36,960 nucleotides of DNA from assembly GCA_017480445.1 (NCBI GenBank), contig JAFVAO010000060.1, forward strand, positions 1-36,960, written 5' to 3'. The translations under genes were made by a program, and so were the position numbers. The DNA comes from Lachnospiraceae bacterium (lineage in GTDB: Bacteria > Bacillota > Clostridia > Lachnospirales > Lachnospiraceae). This document shows, piece by piece, positions 1 to 9,000 of the stretch (within the stretch, counting starts at the first letter, position 1; the number at the start of each line of letters is the position of its first letter). A model generated the notes under the pieces. The model was given only the letters and a program-made list of their open reading frames with translations. It ran no database searches and was not told where the DNA came from.

Positions 1-49
1 CAGCGCGGAGGAATTGTTTGCCATGGCGGAGGAGATCATTGCACAATAA
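1..49 (+). CDS. 3' end of an unidentified gene (partial)
   Basis: An open frame enters from the left edge and stops at TAA 47-49; the last residues read SAEELFAMAEEIIAQ. The Glu/Ala-rich helical tail and GC-rich third positions look coding, but 15 residues are too few to name the protein. No terminator hairpin is visible just after the stop. Confidence 0.5.
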   Translation, partial: SAEELFAMAEEIIAQ

Positions 50-99
50 TTTTCAGGTGAAGTGAAATATGAGGGAGTTGATCTTTAACTAGAAATTGC

Positions 100-131
100 T
101 TGACAGACTTGCGAGAATATATTAGTATAAT
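100..131 (+). promoter_or_regulatory. Putative sigma-A promoter of the Rpn-family nuclease gene
   Basis: TTGACA at 100-105 is a perfect -35 and TATAAT at 126-131 a perfect -10, but the spacer is 20 nt, longer than the usual 16-18, so the promoter may be weak or need an activator. Transcription would start near 138, giving a leader of about 145 nt before the ATG at 282. Confidence 0.5.
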
Positions 132-203
132 TGCAAAGCATAACAAATTCTAATCATCTTTGATTGCATATGTATGTATTATTCTGTATGTCAGGAAGTC
201 TAT

Positions 204-276
204 GCTTTTAAATCCAATGAAAACAATTTAAAAGCAGGGGCTTCGCGTGGAATCGTGTCTCCTGCGGAAACAGGAG
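204..276 (+). promoter_or_regulatory. Structured leader with SD-sequestering hairpin
   Basis: Two hairpins lie between the promoter and the preferred start codon. The first has perfect 10-bp arms (GCTTTTAAAT 204-213 and ATTTAAAAGC 226-235) with a 12-nt loop. The second pairs CTCCTG (259-264) with CAGGAG (271-276) around the loop CGGAAA, and a T258-G277 wobble extends it. The right arm is the ribosome binding site AGGAGG (272-277), so the folded RNA would hide it. This suggests translational repression; the regulatory role is inferred from base pairing alone. Confidence 0.5.
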
Positions 277-281
277 GGCAG

Positions 282-1142
282 ATGAGTTTTGTATCAGTAA
301 AAGCAGATTTTGCATTTAAAGAATTATTTGGGATCGAGGATGTCAGGAAGCAGTTCATCAGCGACACGACGGAAATTCCGCTTGAGAGAATACAGTCGGT
401 TCGGATCGTCAATCCGTTCCTGCGGAAGCGGTTTGCATGGCAGAAGCAGGGAATCCTGGATATCGCGCTGGAGTTGGATGACGGCACAAAGATTGATATT
501 GAGATGCAACTCCGTCCGCAGAAGGACTGGACGAAGCGGAACCTTTTCTATCTGACAAGGCTCTACGCGGACAACCTGTGGGTGGGGCAGAGGTATGAGC
601 GCTTGCGGAAATGTATTACAATCAGTATCCTGGACTTCAACCAGATTCCGGGCGGGAAGAACCATTCCGTATTTACATTAAAGGATGCGGACGGAAAGGA
701 ATGGACGGATCTGTTTGAGATCCACATCATAGAACTGCGGAAACAGCTCACCGGTGACAATGCGCTGAATGACTGGATCCGGCTATTTAACGCGACTTGC
801 GAGGAGGATTTGGATATGATAAAATCAAAAAGCAGAGGTATGTCAGAAGCAGTGGAAGCGGTGAGAAGAATGGGATTGGTCAGAGATCTGAGATGGATAT
901 TTGAACAGCATCAAAAAGCGGTTCGGGACAGATGGGCTGAGGATGATTATGTCCGGGATGAGGGAAGAGCCGAGGGCAGAGCCGAAAGTGTACTGCAGTT
1001 GCTCTCCAGCCACGGAGATGTCCCAGAGAAGGTAAAGGAACGCATATATGCGGAGCGGGATACGGAAGTGTTGAAGCAAATGCTGCGGGATGCGGCCGGT
1101 GCGGGCGGAACGCAGGAATTTGAAGATAAGTGGTGCAAGTAA
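282..1142 (+). CDS. Rpn/PD-(D/E)XK nuclease family protein (transposase-like)
   Basis: About 286 aa from the ATG at 282, chosen because AGGAGG (272-277) precedes it and because family members begin at the motif seen here, KADFAFKELFG. The frame stays open upstream to an ATG at 174, which has no SD site. The N-terminal half carries the PD-(D/E)XK core: an Asp in ILDIALELDDG and the IEMQL strand (E-x-Q). The C-terminal half is a charged helical tail containing repeated GRAEGRAE, typical of Rpn/YhgA-type proteins. Family members are Mg-dependent DNA endonucleases that promote RecA-independent recombination; older databases call them transposases. No terminal inverted repeats are seen, so this is not an insertion sequence. 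It is a single-gene unit with its own promoter and terminator. Confidence 0.8.
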   Translation: MSFVSVKADFAFKELFGIEDVRKQFISDTTEIPLERIQSVRIVNPFLRKRFAWQKQGILDIALELDDGTKIDIEMQLRPQKDWTKRNLFYLTRLYADNLWVGQRYERLRKCITISILDFNQIPGGKNHSVFTLKDADGKEWTDLFEIHIIELRKQLTGDNALNDWIRLFNATCEEDLDMIKSKSRGMSEAVEAVRRMGLVRDLRWIFEQHQKAVRDRWAEDDYVRDEGRAEGRAESVLQLLSSHGDVPEKVKERIYAERDTEVLKQMLRDAAGAGGTQEFEDKWCK

Positions 1143-1160
1143 ATATAGCGAGGGTGTTAT

Positions 1161-1192
1161 GAGAAAGGGACGCGTGAGCGTCTCTTTCTTTT
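1161..1192 (+). terminator. Intrinsic terminator after the Rpn-family gene
   Basis: A 13-bp stem (1161-1173 with 1178-1190, including G-T wobbles) closes a GTGA loop. Its right arm is T-rich and the T run continues to 1192. Confidence 0.85.
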
Positions 1193-1299
1193 GGCAACAA
1201 AAATGCTCGTGAATATCCGGCGTGCTATGGGGTGACAGCGGAGGAAAAAGAAGAGTTAGCGAGAGTAGATTTTCAGGGGCTTTCTTTCTGTGTAAAAAG

Positions 1300-1308
1300 T
1301 GCTATAAT
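1300..1308 (+). promoter_or_regulatory. Extended -10 promoter for the MATE transporter gene
   Basis: TGCTATAAT (1300-1308) is a consensus extended -10 element (TGn plus TATAAT). No good -35 hexamer is found 16-18 nt upstream, as expected for an extended -10 promoter. The start would lie near 1315, leaving about 70 nt of leader. The rest of the 1193-1386 gap holds no supported gene. Confidence 0.55.
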
Positions 1309-1386
1309 GAAGCAGCTATGTCAGGCAGTAGCTGATGAAAAACGAGGATGAGGGCAGAGAATCGCCCAATGGAATAGGCAAAGAGG

Positions 1387-2775
1387 ATGAATAAAGGAAA
1401 TAAAGGGAAAAAAGAAAAAACAATAAACACCGGAAAGGCAGGCAGTAATACAAACGATCTTACAAGCGGTAATCTTACATCACAGATCCTGTTTTTCAGC
1501 CTGCCGCTCATGGCGTCAAACATGTTGCAGGTATTGTTCAATATGGCGGATGTGGCGGTGGTGGGACGGTTTGCCGGACCGATTGCGCTGGGCGCAGTGG
1601 GCTCCACGACCACGCTGGTGGCGCTGTATACGGGACTGTTGATCGGACTGGCCAGCGGAATCAATGTGCTGGTGGCGCTCTCTGTGGGAGCAAAGCGCGT
1701 GAAGGACACGGAGGAAACCGTATACACGGCGCTGATCATCAGTGGCGTGGCGGGACTTGTACTGCTGCTTCTGGGCGTCAGCTCGGCGAGAACTGTGTTG
1801 GGATTGCTGCATACCAAATCCGAATTGATCGACGGCGCGACGCGCTATCTTCACATTTATCTGCTGGGGCTGCCTGCGCTGGCAATCTATAATTTTGGCA
1901 ATGCAGTGTTGAGCGCGGCGGGCGATACCAAGCGGCCGCTGCTGTATCTGTCGATATCCGGTGTGATGAACGTGCTCTTAAATCTGTTTTTTGTGATTGT
2001 CTGCCATCTGGATGTGCAGGGGGTGGCGATTGCAAGTATCATTTCACAATATACCAGTGCGTTTCTGATCCTGCGGCACCTGTTCCGGTGTGAAGAGATC
2101 TATGGATTGCAGCGGGGGAAGATCAGAATAAGCGGAGACAAGGCAGTGCGGCTGTTGCAGCTTGGTGTGCCGTCCGGATTGCAGAACGGAATCTTTTATC
2201 TGGCAAATCTGTTCGTGCAGATGGGCGTCAATTCCTTTGACGCCACGGTGGTAGCGGGCAATGCGGCTGCGGCGAATGCAGACAATCTGGTCTATGACAT
2301 GATGGCGGCGTTTTACACAGCCTGTGGAAGCTTCATGGGACAGAATTACGGCGCGCGGAAGCGGGAGAGAGTGCTGCGGAGTTATTTTATCAGTATGTTC
2401 TATGCCTTTGCATGTGGGCTTATTTTGGGCTTGGGGCTGGTGGCAGCCGGAAGACATTTTCTGGGGCTGTTTACTGCGGAGGAAGCAGTGATGGCGGCAG
2501 GGATGGAACGCCTCACGATTATGGGGCTGTCCTATTGTGTGTCTGCGTTCATGGATTGCTCTATCGCGGCGGCAAGAAGCCTGGGCAAGAGCTTTGTCCC
2601 GATGGTAGTCGTGATCTTCGGTGCCTGTGTGTTCCGTGTGACGTGGATCTATACCGTGTTTGCCTACTTCGGGACAACGCTGTCGTTGTACCTGCTGTTT
2701 GTGTGCTCCTGGGTGCTCACGGCGATCGCGGGAAATTTGTACCTTGCAGGCGTCTACAGAAGGGCGTGGAGATAA
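1387..2775 (+). CDS. MATE family multidrug efflux transporter
   Basis: 462 aa, the usual MATE length, with about 12 hydrophobic segments. A basic, polar N-terminus (about 30 aa) leads into LTSGNLTSQILFFSLPLMAS, the standard MATE opening, followed by the paired signatures FNMADVAVVGRFAG in the first half and AGNAAAANADNLVYDM in the second. The family exports cationic drugs and metabolites in exchange for Na+ or H+. The ATG at 1387 abuts GAGG (1383-1386) with no spacing, so initiation may depend on coupling to a 19-codon frame (1335-1394) that overlaps the start. The substrate cannot be told from sequence. The stop codon lies inside the SD site of the next gene, so the two are co-transcribed. 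Confidence 0.92.
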   Translation: MNKGNKGKKEKTINTGKAGSNTNDLTSGNLTSQILFFSLPLMASNMLQVLFNMADVAVVGRFAGPIALGAVGSTTTLVALYTGLLIGLASGINVLVALSVGAKRVKDTEETVYTALIISGVAGLVLLLLGVSSARTVLGLLHTKSELIDGATRYLHIYLLGLPALAIYNFGNAVLSAAGDTKRPLLYLSISGVMNVLLNLFFVIVCHLDVQGVAIASIISQYTSAFLILRHLFRCEEIYGLQRGKIRISGDKAVRLLQLGVPSGLQNGIFYLANLFVQMGVNSFDATVVAGNAAAANADNLVYDMMAAFYTACGSFMGQNYGARKRERVLRSYFISMFYAFACGLILGLGLVAAGRHFLGLFTAEEAVMAAGMERLTIMGLSYCVSAFMDCSIAAARSLGKSFVPMVVVIFGACVFRVTWIYTVFAYFGTTLSLYLLFVCSWVLTAIAGNLYLAGVYRRAWR

Positions 2776-2785
2776 GGAGGAAGTA

Positions 2786-2941
2786 ATGGAAATGACAGAC
2801 AAGCGATACAAGGATTTTGTGGAAGGACTTAAGGAAGATTTGGAAGAGCTTAACGAATACAAGGAAGCCAAAGACGAAGTAAGTTACCAAAAGAAATACA
2901 AAAGAGTGATGGAACGTCTGGAGAAAGCATTGACGCGATAA
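2786..2941 (+). CDS. Small charged helical protein, 51 aa
   Basis: 51 aa starting MEMTDKRYKD and rich in Lys and Glu, predicted to be almost fully helical or coiled-coil. The start is supported by TAAGGAGG (2773-2780) five nt upstream; that SD site includes the TAA stop of the MATE gene, so translation is probably coupled. I do not recognise a family. The frame ends just before a strong terminator, making it the second gene of a two-gene operon. Confidence 0.75.
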   Translation: MEMTDKRYKDFVEGLKEDLEELNEYKEAKDEVSYQKKYKRVMERLEKALTR

Positions 2942-2946
2942 GCAAG

Positions 2947-2971
2947 AAGAGGGCTGCAAGCAGCCCTTTTT
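2947..2971 (+). terminator. Intrinsic terminator after MATE operon
   Basis: GGGCTG (2951-2956) pairs with CAGCCC (2961-2966) around CAAG and runs into TTTTT (2967-2971). The A-rich left flank can pair with the T run. A second AT-only hairpin follows (2980-2988 with 2996-3004). Confidence 0.85.
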
Positions 2972-3013
2972 CGTTTCTAAAATAAAAGGCCAATTCTTTT
3001 ATTTCAGTCACAC

Positions 3014-3042
3014 TTGAAAATAGTACAGATTTGTACTAAAAT
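3014..3042 (+). promoter_or_regulatory. Sigma-A promoter of the giant BspA-like gene
   Basis: TTGAAA (3014-3019), a 17-nt spacer and TAAAAT (3037-3042) form a near-consensus promoter. An 18-bp palindrome fills the spacer and touches the -10, and a second palindrome begins at the expected start of transcription, so the promoter is probably repressed by a dimeric regulator. Confidence 0.65.
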
Positions 3043-3077
3043 ATAGTAAATATATTTACTAGACACGAGGTAGTAAA
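3021..3077 (+). promoter_or_regulatory. Twin 18-bp palindromic operators (TAGTA-N8-TACTA)
   Basis: Palindrome 1 is TAGTACAGATTTGTACTA (3021-3038, 7-bp arms). Palindrome 2 is TAGTAAATATATTTACTA (3044-3061, perfect over all 18 bp). Both share TAGTA-N8-TACTA and their centres are 23 bp apart, about two helical turns, so two dimers would bind on one face of the DNA. A further half site, TAGTAAA, lies at 3071-3077. The cognate regulator is not in this window and I cannot assign a family. Confidence 0.6.
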
Positions 3078-3095
3078 GAAAGGGGAACAGGTGAT

Positions 3096-6000
3096 ATGAC
3101 GAGGAAAGGATTCTTCAGAAAAGGGAAAAGAATTTTGGCATCTATGCTGGCTTGTCTGATGGTACTCACGGATTCCAGTCTGATAACGCTTGCGGAAAGT
3201 GCACCGTATGCGGCGGAAGAAGAGGCTGCCATTGCGGGAGTGTCGGGAAGTGATCTGCCGGAGGCACAGGTGGATGCAGCGGAGACGCGTGTCGGCACCG
3301 GTGACGGCGGAGATGTGAGCGGCTCTGATGCTGTGACGATTGTGCATAGCGGTCATGTGGACAATGGCACGGCGCAGGGCGTGGATTGGAGTATTGACTC
3401 CAATGGCAAGCTTCTGGTGGAAGGTACCGGAAACTTCATGCAGGAGGAAGGAAATCTGGTTCCTGTATGGAGTGAGGAGTACAGAGAAGAAATCGTATCT
3501 GCAGTCGTGAATGTGACAGGTGCAGATCTGGCCTGTGCTATGTTCGAGGGATGTACCAATTTACAGACAGTTGATTTGAGTGGCTTCGATACCGGAAATG
3601 TTGAGTCTATGGTATTGATGTTTGCGGATTGCAGTAGCTTGAAAAGTCTTGACCTGAGCAGCTTTGATACCAGCCATGTGACGGATATGAGTGATATGTT
3701 TAGTGGCTGTGAAATGCTGGAATCGATCAATTTGAGCGGATTCGAAACGAGTCAGGTTGGCGAAATGAGGAGCATGTTTGCTGGTTGTGCGAAACTGCAG
3801 ACGATTGATGTAAGCGGCTTCAATACGTCTGGCGTTTCTTCAGTGAGCGAGATGTTTTTAGGGTGTAAATCATTAAAAGAAATTGATTTGAGCAATTTTG
3901 ATGTGACATATTGTGAGAATTTCTACAACATGTTTAAGGGTTGTACGGCATTGGAAACGATACATACCATCAAAAATCTCGGTGAAAGTGTTGCATTGCC
4001 TGTACCAATGATGGATGCAGAAGGAACGACCTATTATGAAATGCCGTTGGAAGAGGAAGAGAGTATCCTGCTGAAGAGACTGAATCCGGATAATGCGGAG
4101 CAATGGCTGCCGGTAGAAGGACAGATCGACAATGAGACAGATCATATCACCTGGAAGATAACGGTTGTTGATGGCGAGATCCTGTTAACAGTCACAGGCA
4201 CGGGCAATTGCTTCAATGAAGACGAGCAGGTGGATTGGAATACTTATATGCCGCTTATTCAAGCTGCAAAGTTAGATGTGAAGTCTATGACAGATGCGAC
4301 ACGCCTCTTTAGAAATGCAGTTTCACTTAAACGGGTGGATTTGAGCAATTGGGATACCAGCAATGTTACCAGTGTGGAGGGCATGTTTATCAATTGTACG
4401 AGCCTTGAAGAGATTGTTTTTGCAGATCATGATACTTCTAAGGTTACCACGACAGAAAATATGTTTTCCGGTTGCGAAAGCTTGCAGACACTGGATCTGA
4501 GTTGGATGGATACGAGTGCTGTGGAGTATATGAATGGCATGTTCAAGGGGTGCAGCAGCTTGCGGTCCTTAGATGTCAGCGGCTTTGATATGCGGCAGGT
4601 CTATGACGTGGGAGATATGTTTAAAAATTGTACTGCCATAGAAGAAATAAATACCTTCAAGACGGAGGTGTCGGATAGTATTCGCGAGCATGTGCAATGG
4701 GGAGAATATCAGTTTAGTCTGCCGGTGGCTCCGATGTACGATGCTGACGGAAAGGAATATACGGAATTCACGGAAGATTTCCCGACGAGCACCTGGCTGT
4801 ACGCAAGCAAGGAGCAGGTGCCCATTGCGAGAGGTGTTGTGAATCAGGTTGAGTGGAGTATCTCACAGAGTGGACATCTGGTGATCAGCGGGGAGGGGGA
4901 ATTTAAAGATGCAAAGGGAAGAATCCCTTGGAATGCTGATGAGTATGGTTATGCAGATCAGATAATCACAGCAGAGGTAAACTTGAAAGATGTTAAGGAC
5001 GCATCAAATATGTTTTCAGACTGTGTAAATTTGACTAATATTGATTTATGTCATTTTGATACTAGTCAAGTGACGGATATGCGATGGATGTTTAGCGGCT
5101 GTAAGAAATTGGAGACTCTGGATTTAAGTCATTTTGATACTAGTCAAGTGACGGATATGGGGGGAATGTTTGAGTTTTGTGAAAAATTAAAGAGCTTGGA
5201 CTTTAGTTCGTTTGACACCAGCAATGTAACGGGAATGTATTATATGTTTGCCCATTGTTATAGTTTGGAAGCATTGGATTTGAGCCAATTTGATACAAGT
5301 CATGTTACTGAGATGCATGGAATGTTTTGGTGTTGCACAGGTTTGGAACAAATAGACTTGAGTAGTTTTGATACCAGTTGTGTGATGCATATGGAGAAGA
5401 TGTTTTACCAGTGTTGTAGTTTGACTAATTTGGACTTAAGCAGTTTTGATACCGGTCATATAACTTGTGCTGAGGAGATGTTTGATGGTTGTATAAAATT
5501 AAGGGAACTGGATATTAGTAGTTTTGATCTCAGCAATGCAACGATAAAAAAACACGAAACAATCGAAATGTTTGATGATTGTTTTGAATTAGAGACGCTA
5601 AAAACATTCAAAAATAATCAATATCTAGTGAAACTCCCTGTTGCCATGGTTGATGCAGCGGGAGAGTTATATGTAGAAATACCGGCAGGAAATGCGGAAA
5701 GTATAGTACTTAAGAGGCCGGATGATGAAGGCTTTGAAAAACTGTTGCCAATCGAAGAACACTTGGATAACGACACAGATCAGGGAATTGATTGGTCTAT
5801 TAATAAGATAGATGGTGAAGTCACGCTGTCGATAGAAGGCACAGGCGATCTAAGCGGAGTGGAAGCCTATATGCCATTCATTGAAAGTGCAGAGGTTGCG
5901 TTGACGGAAACAACAAACGCCTCCGGCATGTTTTATAATGCACGTAAGTTGCGTAAAATTAATCTTGAAAAATTTGATACTTCAAATATTGAAAATATGA

Positions 6001-9000
6001 GTTCCATGTTCGCATATTGTAGTAGCCTGGAAAGTATAGATCTAAGTAGATTTCATATTGGACCAGTTGAATCTATGGAATCCATGTTTGCGTACTGTAG
6101 CAGCCTGAAAAGCTTAGATGTAAGCGGATTTAATACATCTGGAGTCGTAACAATGGCAGGTATGTTTCGGGGATGTAGCAATCTTAAAGAATTGAATCTC
6201 TCAAATTTTAACACAAAGAGTGTAATTAAGATGAATTCCATGTTTTATGGATGTGAGAAACTGGAAACCTTAGATTTGAGTAGTTTTGATATGTCGAAAG
6301 TATATCGATCAATCTATATGTTTGACGGTTGTACATCGATAAAGGCATTAAGGACATTCATGGTAAACTTTGACCGGGATGTACATGAGGATGCATATAT
6401 TAGTTTACCTGTTGCAGCATTGTATGACGCAGCAGGAAACGCATATACAGAAATTACAGCAGATTTTCCGACGGATACCTGGTTGTATTCGAGTAAGGAT
6501 TACATACAGCCAGTATTAGCAAGCGGTACAATAAACGAGGTCAGATGGTGCATTTATGAAAATGGAAAACTTGAGATCCGTGGATTCGGAGATTTCAAAG
6601 ATGCGGACGGCAATATCCCATGGAGTGCTTATGCAGATCGAGTGACGACAGCAGAGATATGTTTAGAGGGGAATCCAGAAGGAGCTCGTATGTTTGCAGG
6701 GTTTTCCAACCTTATCAGTGTTGACTTCTCGCATTCGAGTATAGGAGTTCTTGATTATACTTATCGTATGTTCTCAGGCTGTAGCCAACTGCAAACAATT
6801 GACTGGGGAGGTATAGATAGTATTGAACTATATACCAGTATGTTCTCAGGTTGCAGTAGTTTAAAATGTCTTGATTTAAGCAAATTTTACGTTGAATTTT
6901 ACTCGGGGGAGTGGGGGATGCCGGACGTGTTTTTCGGATGCACGTCTTTAACAAAAGTCAGGACTATGAAAAACCTGAAATGGGAACTACTGCCATTGCC
7001 GACAATTCCCATGCGTGATGAAGAGGGAAATTATTATGTAACATTCCCGTATCATAAGGAAGAGAGTATTTGGTTGGAGAAGACGGATATTCAAGATGTC
7101 TTACCGATTACCAAACATATTGATAATGGCACAGAAAAAGGAATTGACTGGAAGATTGATTCTGTAGATGGGGAGATCCTTCTAACAGTAGATGGTACCG
7201 GAAACTGCAATGTTACAGATCCCGAAACGCCGGAGTGGTTTGCCTATGCATCAGAGATAGAAGCGGCAGAGATTCATTTGTCAGAGACGACGGATGCGTG
7301 TTGCATGTTCAAACAGCATAACAAATTACGAAGAGTTGATTTGAGTGATTTTGATGGAAGTAAGGTAAATGATTTTTATGAAATGTTTATCAACTGTACA
7401 AATCTGGAGCAGGTAAATTTTGGTAAGATTGATACATCCAGCGCTACAGATATGCGTAAAATGTTTTGGAAATGCGGCAGTTTAAAATGTTTGGATATCA
7501 GTGAATTTGACATGCAGAAAGTTGATGCAGCAAGTGAAATGTTTGGTTATTGTCCGGCTTTGGAAAAATTGCATCTGCCCAAAACAAGTCTTGCAGGTGG
7601 CTGTGTTATTGAATTGCCTGTTTCGCCCATGTACGATTATGCTGGGAATGAATACGCGGAGTTTTCGGAAGAGATACCGGATAGTATTTGGCTGTATGCA
7701 AGTAAAGATCTTATACCAATAGATTGTACACTGACCTATGATGTCAACGGTGGGGATGAGCTGGAACAAGCTGCAAAAATAGTTGTTAAATTCGATGCCT
7801 ATGGTGATCTTGCAACCCCTACGCGCACCGGCTATACCTTCCTCGGTTGGTTCACGGCAGCAGAGGGCGGCGAGCAGGTGACGGCGGAGACGATCTGCGC
7901 AGGAGATGCGACGATCTATGCACACTGGTCACCGATTGCATACAAACTGACCTATGATGTCAATGGTGGAGATCCGTTGGAGTCCACAGAGACAGAGAAG
8001 ACAATCACTTACGGTAGCGCATATGGCGATCTCGTAACTCCTACGCGCACCGGTCATACATTCCTTGGTTGGTTCACAGCAGCAGAGGATGGCGAGCAGG
8101 TGACGGCGGAGACGATCTGCACGGGCGATGCGACGATCTACGGACATTGGTCACCGATCGCGTGCAAGCTGACCTATGATGTCAACGGTGGAGATCCGCT
8201 GGAGACCGCGGCCGCAGAGAAGACAATCACTTACGGTAGCGCGTATGGCGATCTCGTAACTCCTACCCGCACCGGCTATACCTTCCTCGGTTGGTTCACA
8301 GCAGCAGAGGGCGGCGAGCAGGTGACGGCAGAGACGATCTGCACAGGCGATGCGACGATCTATGCACACTGGAGCAAAATAGAAAATCACGATGGTTTCC
8401 AGCTGAAGCTGGCGGATGAAGACGCTATATACACATATACCGGTACGCAGATCAAACCGGCAATTCTGGTCACGAACGACGGAGAACCGTTGCAGGAGGG
8501 TATTGATTACACGGTAAAATATAGCAACAATATAAATGCGGCAGATGCAACATCTAATCAGAAGCAACCTACCATTACGGTGACCGGCAAAGGCAATCTG
8601 ACGGGAAGTGTAACCATTTCCTTTACGATTGAACGCAAGGATATTGATGATCCGGACGTAGTAAAGGGCGATGTGGTGACAGACAATGTAGACAAAGCGG
8701 TTCCGACGCTTTTTTTCCATGGCGTTGCACTGAAAGCAAACAAGGATTTTACCAGCAAGTACCATGCGGACGATTCCACGAAGGGTACGTTTGTCATCGA
8801 AGGAATCGGCAACTATACAGGAACAACATCAATCGCCGTTACGGTCAAGGAGAAGAAGGAACTGAAGAAGTTCACGGTAAAGCTTGCACCGACGGATCAG
8901 AGTGCGCTCGTGTATGATGGAACACCTAAGATGCCGTCTGTGATCGTTACAGATGCGAAGAGCAAGCTGGATTTGACCGTGGATGAGGATTATACGGTAA

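Noticed and set aside
174-281. In-frame upstream extension of the Rpn-family protein (36 extra codons from ATG 174)
   Set aside because: No SD site at 174, no similarity to the family N-terminus, and the stretch holds two clean hairpins ending on the SD of ATG 282, so it reads better as a leader.
282-1142. Interpretation of the Rpn-family gene as an insertion sequence
   Set aside because: No terminal inverted repeats or target-site duplications were found on either side; it is a single gene with promoter and terminator.
1202-1351. Open frame of about 50 codons between the Rpn-family and MATE genes
   Set aside because: No start codon with an SD site, and it runs across the extended -10 promoter; it may be a gene remnant but nothing identifies it.
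3096-8375. CRISPR-like repeat array in the repetitive region
   Set aside because: The repeats are in-frame protein repeats (DUF285 and InlB units) of varying sequence, not short identical repeats with unique spacers.
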